DNA of 64,000 bases from Rhizobium rhizogenes (GTDB taxonomy: Bacteria; Pseudomonadota; Alphaproteobacteria; Rhizobiales; Rhizobiaceae), in assembly GCF_002005205.3 (NCBI RefSeq), contig NZ_CP019701.2, positions 1,178,001 through 1,242,000 on the forward strand, in the 5' to 3' direction. The notes below the pieces were generated by a model. The model made no database searches and was not told the DNA's origin. It saw only the letters and a list, made by a program, of their open reading frames with translations. This document shows, piece by piece, positions 43,631-51,691 of this stretch (the stretch's first letter is position 1; every line of letters starts with the position of its first letter). The position numbers were made by a program, and so were the translations under genes.

Positions 43631-44764
43631 TTAAGCCTCCTTGCGCCAGGCGTTGAGATCGGAGACGCTCTTGGAATAAGCGTCGTTGGCGAGCGCCGCG
43701 TCACCGGTGGGCTTGAGGCCGTCGGAGACGACACGAGCAAACGGATCGGCGCCGGCTTCCTTCTTGGCGTCTTCTGCCAAGATGTCGAAGCGAGCATCGA
43801 TGTAGGCATCAGCCTTGCCGGACATCGCAGCATCACCGAGCTTGGCGGCGACAACAGCCTTGCGAATGGCTGCGTCCGTCAGGCCTTCCGTCTTCACGTC
43901 CTTGGCGATCACGTTCGCCACGGCGATGAGATCGGCGCGCGCCTGCACACGCTTGTCGAGATCGGCGTCGGAGAGAACCTTGGCCTTGATGGCGTCGAGT
44001 TCGGCATCCTTCTTGGCAAGTTCAGCATCCTTGGCCGCAATCGCTGCGGTGTGGGCTGCCTCGGCCTTTTCAGCCTTCGCATTGGCATCAGCGAGCCGCG
44101 TTTGCAGCGTGCTGATAACCACGGCACCCTGATCGGTTACTTCAACCGGGATGCCATCGACGGTAACCGTCTTCAGGGTCATGATCGTTTCCTTCTTTGG
44201 ATTGTGATCAGGGATGAAAGGGGCAGCGCCCCACGACGCACCGTCACCGATGCGAGCTTGAGAACCAGCCCGAGCACGTGTCACCACGGCGAGATGGTTG
44301 ATCTTGATGTTGGTCTGGGTGGCGTCGAACTGCTGCCCATCGGGCGTTACGCCGTCGCCCCAAACCAATTCGCAGGTATAGCCGGCGGAAAGCTCGCGCT
44401 TGCCAGCCTCGACCTCTGCAATCGCCTTTGCATCCTTGAGGATCAGCGGCAGGTGGACCCAATCACCGTCCTTCTTCGCAGCCGTGCTAACCTCACCAAT
44501 GGCCAGGTCTTTCCAATTCTCGGCAGTCACCGCCTCATCTGGGTGGTTCATTGTCACCGGAGCGTGAGTGAAGCTCTGAAGGCTGGCGTCGGCAAATACC
44601 TGCTCAGCGGGACGGTAAACCCGGACCACATGCATCTCTGGCTTGCCCACTTCATCGCCGGAATAAAGCTGGATGCCGGTGCGAACAGACTTGGCTTCGG
44701 CAATAAGATACCCGTCGGCCGTCCGACGAGTGCCGGACACCGTTACAGCGTCGGTGAATTGCAT
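43631..44764 (-). CDS. DUF2213 prohead protease-like protein with scaffold-like C-terminus
   Basis: A 377-residue protein. The N-terminal 180 residues match DUF2213, a family placed as capsid maturation protease (GKPEMHVVRVYRP, SFTHAPVTMNHPDE, ELSAGYTCELVWGDG). Residues from about 215 to 290 form an Ala/Lys/Glu-rich coiled coil as in scaffold proteins. It may therefore serve as both scaffold and protease, consistent with the absence of a separate scaffold gene. Confidence 0.82.
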   Translation of the reverse strand: MQFTDAVTVSGTRRTADGYLIAEAKSVRTGIQLYSGDEVGKPEMHVVRVYRPAEQVFADASLQSFTHAPVTMNHPDEAVTAENWKDLAIGEVSTAAKKDGDWVHLPLILKDAKAIAEVEAGKRELSAGYTCELVWGDGVTPDGQQFDATQTNIKINHLAVVTRARAGSQARIGDGASWGAAPFIPDHNPKKETIMTLKTVTVDGIPVEVTDQGAVVISTLQTRLADANAKAEKAEAAHTAAIAAKDAELAKKDAELDAIKAKVLSDADLDKRVQARADLIAVANVIAKDVKTEGLTDAAIRKAVVAAKLGDAAMSGKADAYIDARFDILAEDAKKEAGADPFARVVSDGLKPTGDAALANDAYSKSVSDLNAWRKEA

Positions 44765-44845
44765 TTTTATTAATCCCCAGCTTGTGCTTTAAGTTAGCGT
44801 TAGCTTTGAATTTCTTGACAATAGTCTCGGAAGTAGCGGGTGCCC

Positions 44846-45619
44846 ATGTCGATTGCCGATGGAAAATTTGACCTAGAACTTAACCCACACGTCCGTCTTC
44901 GAATGACAGTCTCGGAAGAGATGAGGCTGGACGAAAACGATGAAGTCTTCACCGAAGAGCTGCATGCTAGATACATTTCTATGCAGCAAGAAGCAGACAG
45001 GCAGCTTCAGACAGCGCTGAAAGGCGCTGTGTACGCTGACATCGGATTATGCTTGCTCCTATTCGGGAAGAACGTGAAAATCCCGGGAACAGATTTCGGG
45101 TTGCAGGACATCCCGGCTGCGACGGAGGTTTTGACCGTCATTGCTTCGTTCTTCTTTTTAGTGCTTTTTCAAACATTTGCGAACAACCAGTGCTATCTTG
45201 CGATAATCGAGCAGTTTTCTATTCGAAAAGCCCTCAGACGTGGCATCGACCCAGACTACATCACATATGGAAACGTTTTTTCGCAGGTGTATCTCAAAGC
45301 ATTTCGCGGGCAAATGAACACCTGGGGCAGTGATTTTTTCCACCCCAAGAAGGCATATAGGCGATTTTACGGCTTTGTAACTGCTCTGCTTGCCTTGTCT
45401 TGGATCAGTATAATATTCATGCATCTAGTCGTTGTCGCAGTTGGCGTCTGGAATTCCGTAGGTGAGAGTTGCCTTTGGTGGCCATTCGCCGGAGCAATCA
45501 TCCTTCTACACATCACTGGGATTGTCATGAATATGTTTCTAGATTTTGGGTTTGAAGTGCCTTTCAGGCCAACGGTCTACGAGGCTCGGCGTCAGAGGGC
45601 TGAGCAGGAATTGAAATAG
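44846..45619 (+). CDS. Polytopic membrane protein (accessory gene, 257 residues)
   Basis: A plus-strand gene between portal and protease genes. Predicted membrane segments lie at about residues 61-76, 95-112, 177-204 and 211-234, with a central cytoplasmic part. ATG 44846 is taken; GTG 44840 is possible. GC content is lower than in the flanking structural genes. No family is recognised; a role in superinfection exclusion would fit position and topology. Confidence 0.68.
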   Translation: MSIADGKFDLELNPHVRLRMTVSEEMRLDENDEVFTEELHARYISMQQEADRQLQTALKGAVYADIGLCLLLFGKNVKIPGTDFGLQDIPAATEVLTVIASFFFLVLFQTFANNQCYLAIIEQFSIRKALRRGIDPDYITYGNVFSQVYLKAFRGQMNTWGSDFFHPKKAYRRFYGFVTALLALSWISIIFMHLVVVAVGVWNSVGESCLWWPFAGAIILLHITGIVMNMFLDFGFEVPFRPTVYEARRQRAEQELK

Positions 45620-45624
45620 GCGCC

Positions 45625-46998
45625 TCAGCCAAGGTCACCCGTCTGGTCTAACTGTCCTACTGCAGCGACTAGCTCTTGTTCATCAGGGTCTTGCTCTTCG
45701 ACGGCGCCGTATTCTTCGACGGCTGCGGCAAGACCAGGCAGATTGCCATCTTCCTCGATGCGAGAGATGAGCGCCTTAGACACAGCCTCGCGGGTGATTA
45801 GCTCCTGCCCTGCCCCACTGCCGACAATAGCGCGGGCTGCTTCGGCGTTCAGCTTGAACACCTCGGCCCGTTCCTTTTCCGTCTGGCTGTAGAGCGGCGC
45901 CCACTCGTAGTAAATCTTCGGGTCGCGGCCGCCGGTTGCCGACCGGATGGCAATCTCATCGAAGCGCCACAGTGCCGGCGACAGATCATTGCGCTGGTCG
46001 GCGCCGATGCGGTCGTAATAGTTCTTCAGCGTCACCTCGCCATTCGAACCGAGGCCCGAGGGTGCGTCCTGAAGAAATCGGACCATCGGTATATCAGCCG
46101 CGCCGGATGCTACCTGGAGGTACTGCCGGAGCAACTCGGGATATTGCGCGAAGCTGATCGTCTTCTGTTCCCACTTCTCGCCCGCACCATTCCCGTCGCC
46201 TTCAAGCAGCAGCATGTTGAACATGCTCTTCATGGTGTTGGCGTAGGTGAAGCGCTCGGTGAGCTTCTGTGTGGTCTTCTCGTTTTCCAGATACTTCGAC
46301 AAGCTCGGGATATAGAGAACGTCTGTCTTCGCCTCCGGGATCAAGGATGCCGTGTGCTCCTGCGATGCCGCCGCGTTCTGGATTGCGTCGTAGACGACCT
46401 GCAGAATACTATCGCCCCAGATTTCGTCCGGGGATGCCGACTTGTCAAGGATAGGGGCGCCGATGAACTTAATCACGCGCGACGGGTGGATATTGACCAC
46501 TCCACCGGTCTTACTGGTGAATGTCCACATAGTCGGCTCTCCGTAGTAAGCCGACGTGATATCTCGATTGATTTCCGTGTAGCTGACCTGATCGCGTCCG
46601 AGGACGTGGACGTATTTGAGTGCATCCTTGCCAACGCGATCAATAACAAGCTCGTCTTCAGGCTTGCCGGAATCAACGCCGAGGACGAGAAGTGCACCAC
46701 CACGCAACCGGGCAAGCTGTAGCGCTTCGTTGACTTTGGCTTGGATGTTGATCTGCGGCGCGCGTTCCACCTTCTCGATGGCTTCTACAACGGCCTCATC
46801 CGCCTTCCACTCGCGCCACTCCCTCGTCATGTCATCGGGGATGATATCCACCACCTTACGGGCCATCCAGTCAGACCGGTGCATGGCCACAAGCTGGGCA
46901 GGGTCGATCTGCTGGAACACGAAGGCATTGCCGACTCGCTTGTCCTTGGCTGTCCCAAGGCCGCTCACGAAGTTCTGCAGGCGGTCAAAAAACAGCAT
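45625..46998 (-). CDS. Portal protein, DUF1073 family
   Basis: A 457-residue portal of the DUF1073 group. It has VAMHRSDWMARKVVDIIPDDMTREW near the N-terminus, GALLVLGVDSG, and the C-terminal SQTEKERAEVFKLNAEAA segment. Some proteins in this Pfam family are annotated with the name of the anti-CBASS protein Acb1, but the size and the place after the large terminase make this the portal. One-base overlap with the terminase. Confidence 0.88.
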   Translation of the reverse strand: MLFFDRLQNFVSGLGTAKDKRVGNAFVFQQIDPAQLVAMHRSDWMARKVVDIIPDDMTREWREWKADEAVVEAIEKVERAPQINIQAKVNEALQLARLRGGALLVLGVDSGKPEDELVIDRVGKDALKYVHVLGRDQVSYTEINRDITSAYYGEPTMWTFTSKTGGVVNIHPSRVIKFIGAPILDKSASPDEIWGDSILQVVYDAIQNAAASQEHTASLIPEAKTDVLYIPSLSKYLENEKTTQKLTERFTYANTMKSMFNMLLLEGDGNGAGEKWEQKTISFAQYPELLRQYLQVASGAADIPMVRFLQDAPSGLGSNGEVTLKNYYDRIGADQRNDLSPALWRFDEIAIRSATGGRDPKIYYEWAPLYSQTEKERAEVFKLNAEAARAIVGSGAGQELITREAVSKALISRIEEDGNLPGLAAAVEEYGAVEEQDPDEQELVAAVGQLDQTGDLG

Positions 46999-48437
46999 TA
47001 GACAACATCCAACATTCCGTAGCGGAAACCGCCAACATTTACGTTATCGGCTGCGATCAGTGCGTCAGCCAGGTTATGCGATTTGACGCCCAGATCCTTC
47101 TTGAGCTTCACCTTTGGAACCACGCGCTTCTTGCCTTCTGTCTCGACCCACCAAGGCACGCAAAGCTCTGTGAAGAGCGCGTCTATCTTTTCCTTGCCCA
47201 TGCCCGAGGAGAACGACAAAACGTCCTCTGTGCGTATCGCCTGCCCTCTGGTGACGGCATTGAATGTCAGCATGGCACGGCGGGCTGTGTTCGCCCATGC
47301 CTGCGCCTTCAGGTTCAGATATTCGTGCTTGTTGAGCGGGCTGTTGCTGTTAAGCGTGTCGCTCGGCTCATCTGGGTCCATGACAGCGCCGCCGGCATGG
47401 AAGGCGAAATGCTCAACACTCGCCGCGTTCTCTTCGTTCTGCTCATCGATATAGCCGCCGACGAAGGCGCCAACGCCGATGGTATCGTATGAAACCGTGG
47501 CGCCGGCATGCTTTGCTTTTGCCCATACACGCTTGGCATTCTGAACAAGCTGATCCTTGCCTGATGACCAGTCTTCCGCGTCAGTGAACACGCCATCGAT
47601 CTTGTCAACAGTGGCGCTCTTGTCCTCGCCATCGTCGGCTGGGTCGAAGCCGATGATATTTCGGCCGGTCAGTTCGATCTTGAGCACTTTGTGAGCATCC
47701 ACGCAGGCATCAAGCCAGCGGCGCTTGAATATCGATAGTTCGCTGTCACCCAGCGGCACGCCGCCATAGATGTGCTCGAATAGCTCCGGGTCGCGCTCTT
47801 GCATCGATGCAATGTCGCGCTTGGCCTTCTCCGAAAGGAACGGGTTCTCGGTATAATCAATCTTGTGCACCACACAGTGCGGCGGCGGATTGATGACGAA
47901 ATTCTTCCAGACGTAGTCCGTGACCATCTTCGGGTTGAATAGGAGGATCGCAAGGCTGTCTTCCTTGCGGATCGTCGGGGCAATGACGGCCCACTGGTCG
48001 GCGGTAAGCTTTTCAGCCTCTTCAACCCACAGAATGTCGATATCGGATGTACCCTTGATTTCCTCAAGGTTGCGCTCGATCCCGTAGAATATGAACTCCG
48101 CGCCGGTCGCGATGTGGATGATCGTCGTCTTCTGAACATCGAAGGCATGCTGTAGCCCGAGATGACCGATAGCCCATTTCAGCTCGGTGTAGACCGATTC
48201 CTGAATGCGGTTCTGAAATCGCCGGATGCACATGATGCGCATCTTGACCCGGACATGATCAACGAGGCGGACGAGTTGGCAGGCAGTATCTCTTGTCTTC
48301 GAGCTTGAGCGACCACCGTGGAGAACGGCAATGTCATTCTCCCCGAAGAATACACTCTCCCAGAAGTCGAACAGTGCCGGGTTGGTAAGGTAGCTCGATC
48401 CCTCTAGTGCTTTTCGCCGCGCAACACTTGACGCCAT
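46998..48437 (-). CDS. Terminase large subunit
   Basis: A 479-residue DNA-packaging motor of the PBSX/XtmB group. Walker A is GGRSSSKT at 41-48, Walker B is ILWVEEAE at about 135-142, and the nuclease domain starts with IIGFDPADDGEDKSA with the first catalytic Asp. It overlaps the small subunit gene by 34 bases. Confidence 0.94.
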   Translation of the reverse strand: MASSVARRKALEGSSYLTNPALFDFWESVFFGENDIAVLHGGRSSSKTRDTACQLVRLVDHVRVKMRIMCIRRFQNRIQESVYTELKWAIGHLGLQHAFDVQKTTIIHIATGAEFIFYGIERNLEEIKGTSDIDILWVEEAEKLTADQWAVIAPTIRKEDSLAILLFNPKMVTDYVWKNFVINPPPHCVVHKIDYTENPFLSEKAKRDIASMQERDPELFEHIYGGVPLGDSELSIFKRRWLDACVDAHKVLKIELTGRNIIGFDPADDGEDKSATVDKIDGVFTDAEDWSSGKDQLVQNAKRVWAKAKHAGATVSYDTIGVGAFVGGYIDEQNEENAASVEHFAFHAGGAVMDPDEPSDTLNSNSPLNKHEYLNLKAQAWANTARRAMLTFNAVTRGQAIRTEDVLSFSSGMGKEKIDALFTELCVPWWVETEGKKRVVPKVKLKKDLGVKSHNLADALIAADNVNVGGFRYGMLDVV

Positions 48438-48802
48438 GTCTTGTCTTCCGCCTGCTTCCAGCCTCCTGGCTCACCATTCTCTGTCTTGGTCGGGGCATAA
48501 CTGCCCTGCATCTTGTTTGCCTCTGCGATGGCTGCAATGGCCGTACGGCGGTCATCCTTGGTGGACGCATTATGAATAGCCTTGAGGCTCATAAGCCTGT
48601 CAGCGGCGCTCCATTCGGCTTTCTCGGCCACCCTGTTCTTGATCTCATCAACTCTGCGGGTGATGTTGACATTTGTTGACAACCTAGAGGCGGCAGTCCT
48701 GTCCCCCTTGTAACCCGCCGCCGAATATGAGTCAGTTGAACTCATGCCTTTGGCGAGCGCCTGGGCGAACATTTCATGCCTCGTATTTTTCAAAACTGGC
48801 AT
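48404..48802 (-). CDS. Terminase small subunit
   Basis: A 132-residue DNA-recognition subunit. The N-terminal part has the terminase_2-type pattern RHEMFAQALAKGMSSTDSYSAAGY and an HTH; the rest is helical. The start is taken as ATG 48802. It overlaps the large subunit gene by 34 bases. Confidence 0.87.
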   Translation of the reverse strand: MPVLKNTRHEMFAQALAKGMSSTDSYSAAGYKGDRTAASRLSTNVNITRRVDEIKNRVAEKAEWSAADRLMSLKAIHNASTKDDRRTAIAAIAEANKMQGSYAPTKTENGEPGGWKQAEDKTWRQVLRGEKH

Positions 48803-48827
48803 GATCAAACCTTATGAGGTGGCTGGC

Positions 48828-49130
48828 GTGCACATACTGGTATCTTGGGACATTACAAACGCGTCAGAGCCTGGCGCTTGGAATATGTGGAATGAACGGC
48901 TGAAAGAGGTAATCAAATCGTACTCGTGGGTCCGCCCATTAAACACGGTGTACGTGATCGAAGTACCAAACGAATTCGTCCGCCGAAACATCATCAACGG
49001 CCTGCAAGCGGTGTCACGGCAACACAGTGGATACATACATATCGTAGTCACACCGGCGATGGTGGGCGGCCAGTACGACGGCGTCCTTCCTCAAAATTTG
49101 TGGCCTGAGCTTAACGCGAGGTCGTCATGA
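48828..49130 (+). CDS. Cas2/SinR-like small protein (accessory gene)
   Basis: A 100-residue protein with a ferredoxin-like pattern: first strand VHILVSWDIT, a helix (WNERLKEVIKSY), then SWVRPLNTVYVIEVPN, a second helix and a final IHIVVTPAM strand. This is the layout of Cas2/SinR/VapD-like small proteins, some of which are nucleases; the Asp in the first strand is conserved there. No CRISPR array is near. GTG 48828 has AGGTGG upstream; ATG 48801 is an alternative. It overlaps the following membrane protein gene by four bases. Confidence 0.55.
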   Translation: MHILVSWDITNASEPGAWNMWNERLKEVIKSYSWVRPLNTVYVIEVPNEFVRRNIINGLQAVSRQHSGYIHIVVTPAMVGGQYDGVLPQNLWPELNARSS

Positions 49131-49516
49131 TAAAATTCACCAGCGACCAACCCGAACAGATCGAGCCAAATCCGCAGTCGCCCGTCGTTGCCAACCCGGC
49201 AAGGCAAGCATTTAACATCACCGTATCGGTGCCAGAACAGATTACCATTAAGATGGTCGATGCCAGTGGCCTGTCCGATTACGAAGTGAACCTCTACATC
49301 TCGTCGCTCGCTTTCGGCGCCTTCTGCGGTCTGGCAGTAGCGACAATTCAGGAGTCGAAAAGCAACAGCGGGTTGGCTACGCCGTTTGGTGTGATCACAG
49401 CGCTTACATTCCTAATATTTGCCGCCTTTTTTATTATGGCGCAGATTAAGCGCTCAAAGCTCACAAAATCTGGCAAAGAGATAAAGCTTGAGACTACTGG
49501 CGCTACGATCGACTAG
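49127..49516 (+). CDS. Two-helix membrane protein coupled to the Cas2/SinR-like gene
   Basis: A 129-residue protein with a polar N-terminal domain (about 1-55) and two membrane helices (about 57-73 and 86-106), followed by a basic tail. The ATGA overlap with the preceding gene shows coupling. A small nuclease-like protein next to a membrane protein is a pattern seen in compact defence systems, but no family is recognised. Confidence 0.6.
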   Translation: MIKFTSDQPEQIEPNPQSPVVANPARQAFNITVSVPEQITIKMVDASGLSDYEVNLYISSLAFGAFCGLAVATIQESKSNSGLATPFGVITALTFLIFAAFFIMAQIKRSKLTKSGKEIKLETTGATID

Positions 49517-49545
49517 CGTTCTCTCCCGCTCTTGCTCGGTGGTGG

Positions 49546-50562
49546 TCATGGGGCTGGCGGCACTGATGACTTACCAAATTTGCCATCGCCTGCGGGTACA
49601 ATCAGAAAAACCTCATTTGCGCCAACAACTGTCTGCAGCTTGCGCGCGTATTCTAGTCCAATCTTGTACTCATAAGATGGGAGGATCGAGCTTAACGCTC
49701 GTCCTGTTTCCGTAAGTATGTGCACGCCGAAAGCAGGTCTCTGATCCCTGATTTTCAAGATATCATTTCCCTTGACAGGCAAAGCGACGGACTTTGCGAA
49801 ACATACTGTGATTTGTCCGAATTGCGTGCCCCAGAAGGGGACTCCCCACCCATCTCCTTCGCCGAACGTTAACGATTGGCCACCGATACCAGGGTCTACT
49901 AACAATCCAGCCTCGATCAGGCGTAGTCGATCAGTGTACTCGATTTCGGGCATTATAGCGTTCACCAGCATCCCGCGAGAATGATACCGCATCAGGTTTT
50001 CGAATAGTTTCGCGGTGCTACTATCTAGCTCATCTGTAGCCCTGAGCACTTTGGATGAAAACGTTCCCGGCCTCCGTATTTCGGCAGACAGAATTCTGCC
50101 CCATCGCTGCCGAAGTTCTTCGGAAGAGGCTGTTTCGGCATAACGTTCGAACGGCCCCATAAAACCTTCACTTACTGTCGAAGGCCCATGAGCCGCTTCT
50201 TGATCCGAGGGTGGCATTTGCTTTAGATCATCTAGAGCTTCTGCAACGACGGCATCCTTATTTAGTTGATGACGTGCGATTTTCGCGAAATGCCCCTCGA
50301 AAGTGCGTTGGGCGAACTGATCGTCAATATTCATCTTGTCCAATCCATATTTAACGGTGGCTTCGATAAGCTGACGTTCGCCTTCGTTTTTCGCTCTGCG
50401 CCTCATGGCAACACCTTCTAGCCAAGCGCTACCGGCATCGATAGTCCCACCAAGAAGTCGATCCATCGAAGATACTGTTCGGCTCTTTGCTGAGGCCTTG
50501 ATGCCTGTTTCGGTTAGCTCGGCAGACACAGATGTTTCATTGCTGAGATGATCTTCGGACAT
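49546..50562 (-). CDS. DUF2806/Abi-alpha-like hypothetical protein
   Basis: A 338-residue protein starting at ATG 50562 behind GGGGG. The helical middle part has EELRQRWGRILSAEIRRPGTFS followed by a short LRATDELDSSTAKLF helix, as in DUF2806/DUF4393 proteins, some linked with phage abortive infection. The C-terminal half is beta-rich. It is convergent with the Cas2/SinR-like pair. It may belong to an accessory island between terminase and early genes. Confidence 0.62.
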   Translation of the reverse strand: MSEDHLSNETSVSAELTETGIKASAKSRTVSSMDRLLGGTIDAGSAWLEGVAMRRRAKNEGERQLIEATVKYGLDKMNIDDQFAQRTFEGHFAKIARHQLNKDAVVAEALDDLKQMPPSDQEAAHGPSTVSEGFMGPFERYAETASSEELRQRWGRILSAEIRRPGTFSSKVLRATDELDSSTAKLFENLMRYHSRGMLVNAIMPEIEYTDRLRLIEAGLLVDPGIGGQSLTFGEGDGWGVPFWGTQFGQITVCFAKSVALPVKGNDILKIRDQRPAFGVHILTETGRALSSILPSYEYKIGLEYARKLQTVVGANEVFLIVPAGDGKFGKSSVPPAP

Positions 50563-50646
50563 GCACATCCCCCAGTTGAATGGAGGATGATTCCCGAAAG
50601 TCCGATTCTAATCAATGACGAGGATTTAGCCGAGGTGATAAAATTC

Positions 50647-50680
50647 CACCAGCCCCACCTTGTTACGGGCGGGGCTGGTG
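50647..50680 (-). terminator. Terminator of the minus-strand early operon
   Basis: A perfect 10-bp stem CACCAGCCCC / GGGGCTGGTG with a 14-base loop is followed on the minus strand by GGAATTTTAT. It closes the early operon and its tRNA and insulates the DUF2806-like gene. Confidence 0.72.
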
Positions 50681-50956
50681 AAACATGCCTGCCTACAGGC
50701 TTACGGATAATGGCTGGATCATCAACGAGGCGCAGGCTCTCCGATCCGTAACTTTCCTACGCTGCTATCATCGCTTCGCCTTCTCGGCTCTCACTGACGA
50801 TCTGATTTGCTGCGAGGGCCGGGCTTGATTCCGGCTGTTGTCGGCAACCCGCCTTTCGGCTTCGGCAGGGGCAATGGCTGGGAACCCTGCGCATCCCATG
50901 AGCGCTTCCTTCAGCGCCGCCTCGCATTCCGTTGCCCTGTTGGGCGTTTCAATCCA

Positions 50957-50974
50957 CTCTCCCTAACGGGAGAG
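50957..50974 (-). terminator. Hairpin just downstream of the tRNA
   Basis: CTCTCCC / GGGAGAG with loop of four lies 9 bp after the tRNA 3' end, inside a flanking GCGT/ACGC pair. No T run follows, so it may guide tRNA 3' processing rather than terminate. Confidence 0.5.
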
Positions 50975-50983
50975 ACGCTAAAC

Positions 50984-51060
50984 TGGTTGCGGTGGCAGGA
51001 TTTGAACCTGCGGCCTCTTGGTTATGAGCCAAGCGAGCTACCGGACTGCTCTACACCGAC
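50984..51060 (-). tRNA. tRNA-Met(CAT), initiator-like, with unusual acceptor stem
   Basis: A 77-base cloverleaf with encoded CCA. D stem GAGC/GCTC, anticodon stem CTTGG/CCAAG with loop CTCATAA (anticodon CAT), variable AGGCC, T stem GCAGG/CCTGC with loop TTCAAAT. D-loop, T-loop and variable region are close to bacterial initiator tRNA. Differences: the three G-C pairs of the anticodon stem are reduced to two, and acceptor pairs 1-72 (G-A) and 2-71 (T-C) are mismatched, while a 1-72 mismatch alone is normal for initiators. It starts seven bases after the stop of the preceding gene, so it is processed from the early transcript. Confidence 0.85.
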
Positions 51061-51067
51061 ATATGCT

Positions 51068-51691
51068 TTATGCCGCCTCGCGCTTTCGAGCCTCACGTTC
51101 CCGCCGTCTGGCGTTCTGCGCGTCTGCCCAACTGAAGTCTCGAAGGTCAGCATCGAAGTCCAGAGAAGGCCTTGCGTCATCTGCACGCCAAACTCCGATG
51201 TTGGACTTTTTATCTCCGATTTCAGGGTGATTTGGCAAGTCGCCTTCATCACCAAAATCGTTATGCTGCAATGGCTTGCGGTCGAAAGCTAATACAATCT
51301 GTTTGATTGCAGCGTTTTTTCGCCAATCGCCTGCCTGTCGGGATATGCCTTCGACGTTCCGGCACCACTTTGCGAACGCCTTTCCTCCTGCTTCGGAGAT
51401 AGCCCATGCCCACAGTGCGCGCCGCTTCTTCTCGCATGGCACAAGCTTGATCACCTCCATGGCAGCTTCCCACAGACCCATGTCGTTGGTCGTGTTGCGG
51501 AGCTTCTTCGGATCGAGCCATGACCAGTTGTTTGCGTGCTTATCCTCGGCCGACCAGCCATTGATATCGGCGGTGTCGTGGATGTAGCCATAGTTGATGG
51601 CTTTGTCCTGCGCCGGCCGCGCGGTATCCGGCAGCTTGCGATCGACCTCAGCGGCGCGGATGAAAAGCTCTGTGATCTGTCCTTCGTTCAT
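51068..51691 (-). CDS. DUF6362-like phage protein
   Basis: A 207-residue protein of a type common in rhizobial prophages just before the terminase region (DUF6362-like). The middle has GLWEAAMEVIKLVPCEKKRRALWAW and AGDWRKNAAIKQIVLAF, a likely helix-turn-helix. Position at the end of the early operon suggests a late-gene activator (RinA/ArpU-like analogue). Inference from position and size. Confidence 0.7.
   Translation of the reverse strand: MNEGQITELFIRAAEVDRKLPDTARPAQDKAINYGYIHDTADINGWSAEDKHANNWSWLDPKKLRNTTNDMGLWEAAMEVIKLVPCEKKRRALWAWAISEAGGKAFAKWCRNVEGISRQAGDWRKNAAIKQIVLAFDRKPLQHNDFGDEGDLPNHPEIGDKKSNIGVWRADDARPSLDFDADLRDFSWADAQNARRREREARKREAA

Larger units (their letters stand above)
50569..50983. 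other. Intergenic region at the end of the early operon
   Basis: About 400 bp with no supported gene. It holds a strong hairpin acting as minus-strand terminator (50647-50680) and a hairpin 9 bp downstream of the tRNA (50957-50974). Confidence 0.6.

Noticed and set aside
42161..44773. 870-codon plus-strand frame opposite capsid, cement and protease genes
   Set aside because: It covers three recognisable structural genes in antisense; composition is atypical (His/Arg/Gly-rich) and no start site supports it.
45625..46998. Anti-CBASS protein Acb1
   Set aside because: The database name of the DUF1073 family mentions Acb1, but the 457-residue size and the position after the large terminase identify a portal protein.
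48828..49130. CRISPR-associated locus because of the Cas2-like protein
   Set aside because: There is no repeat-spacer array, cas1 or other cas gene nearby; the resemblance is only to the small ferredoxin-like fold.
50587..50751. Small plus-strand frame after the DUF2806-like gene
   Set aside because: The only GGAGG touches the start codon with no spacing, and the frame runs across the minus-strand terminator hairpin.
50984..51060. tRNA as the prophage attachment site
   Set aside because: The tRNA lies in the middle of the prophage, 33 kb from the left boundary, and no matching tRNA fragment is seen at 18 kb.
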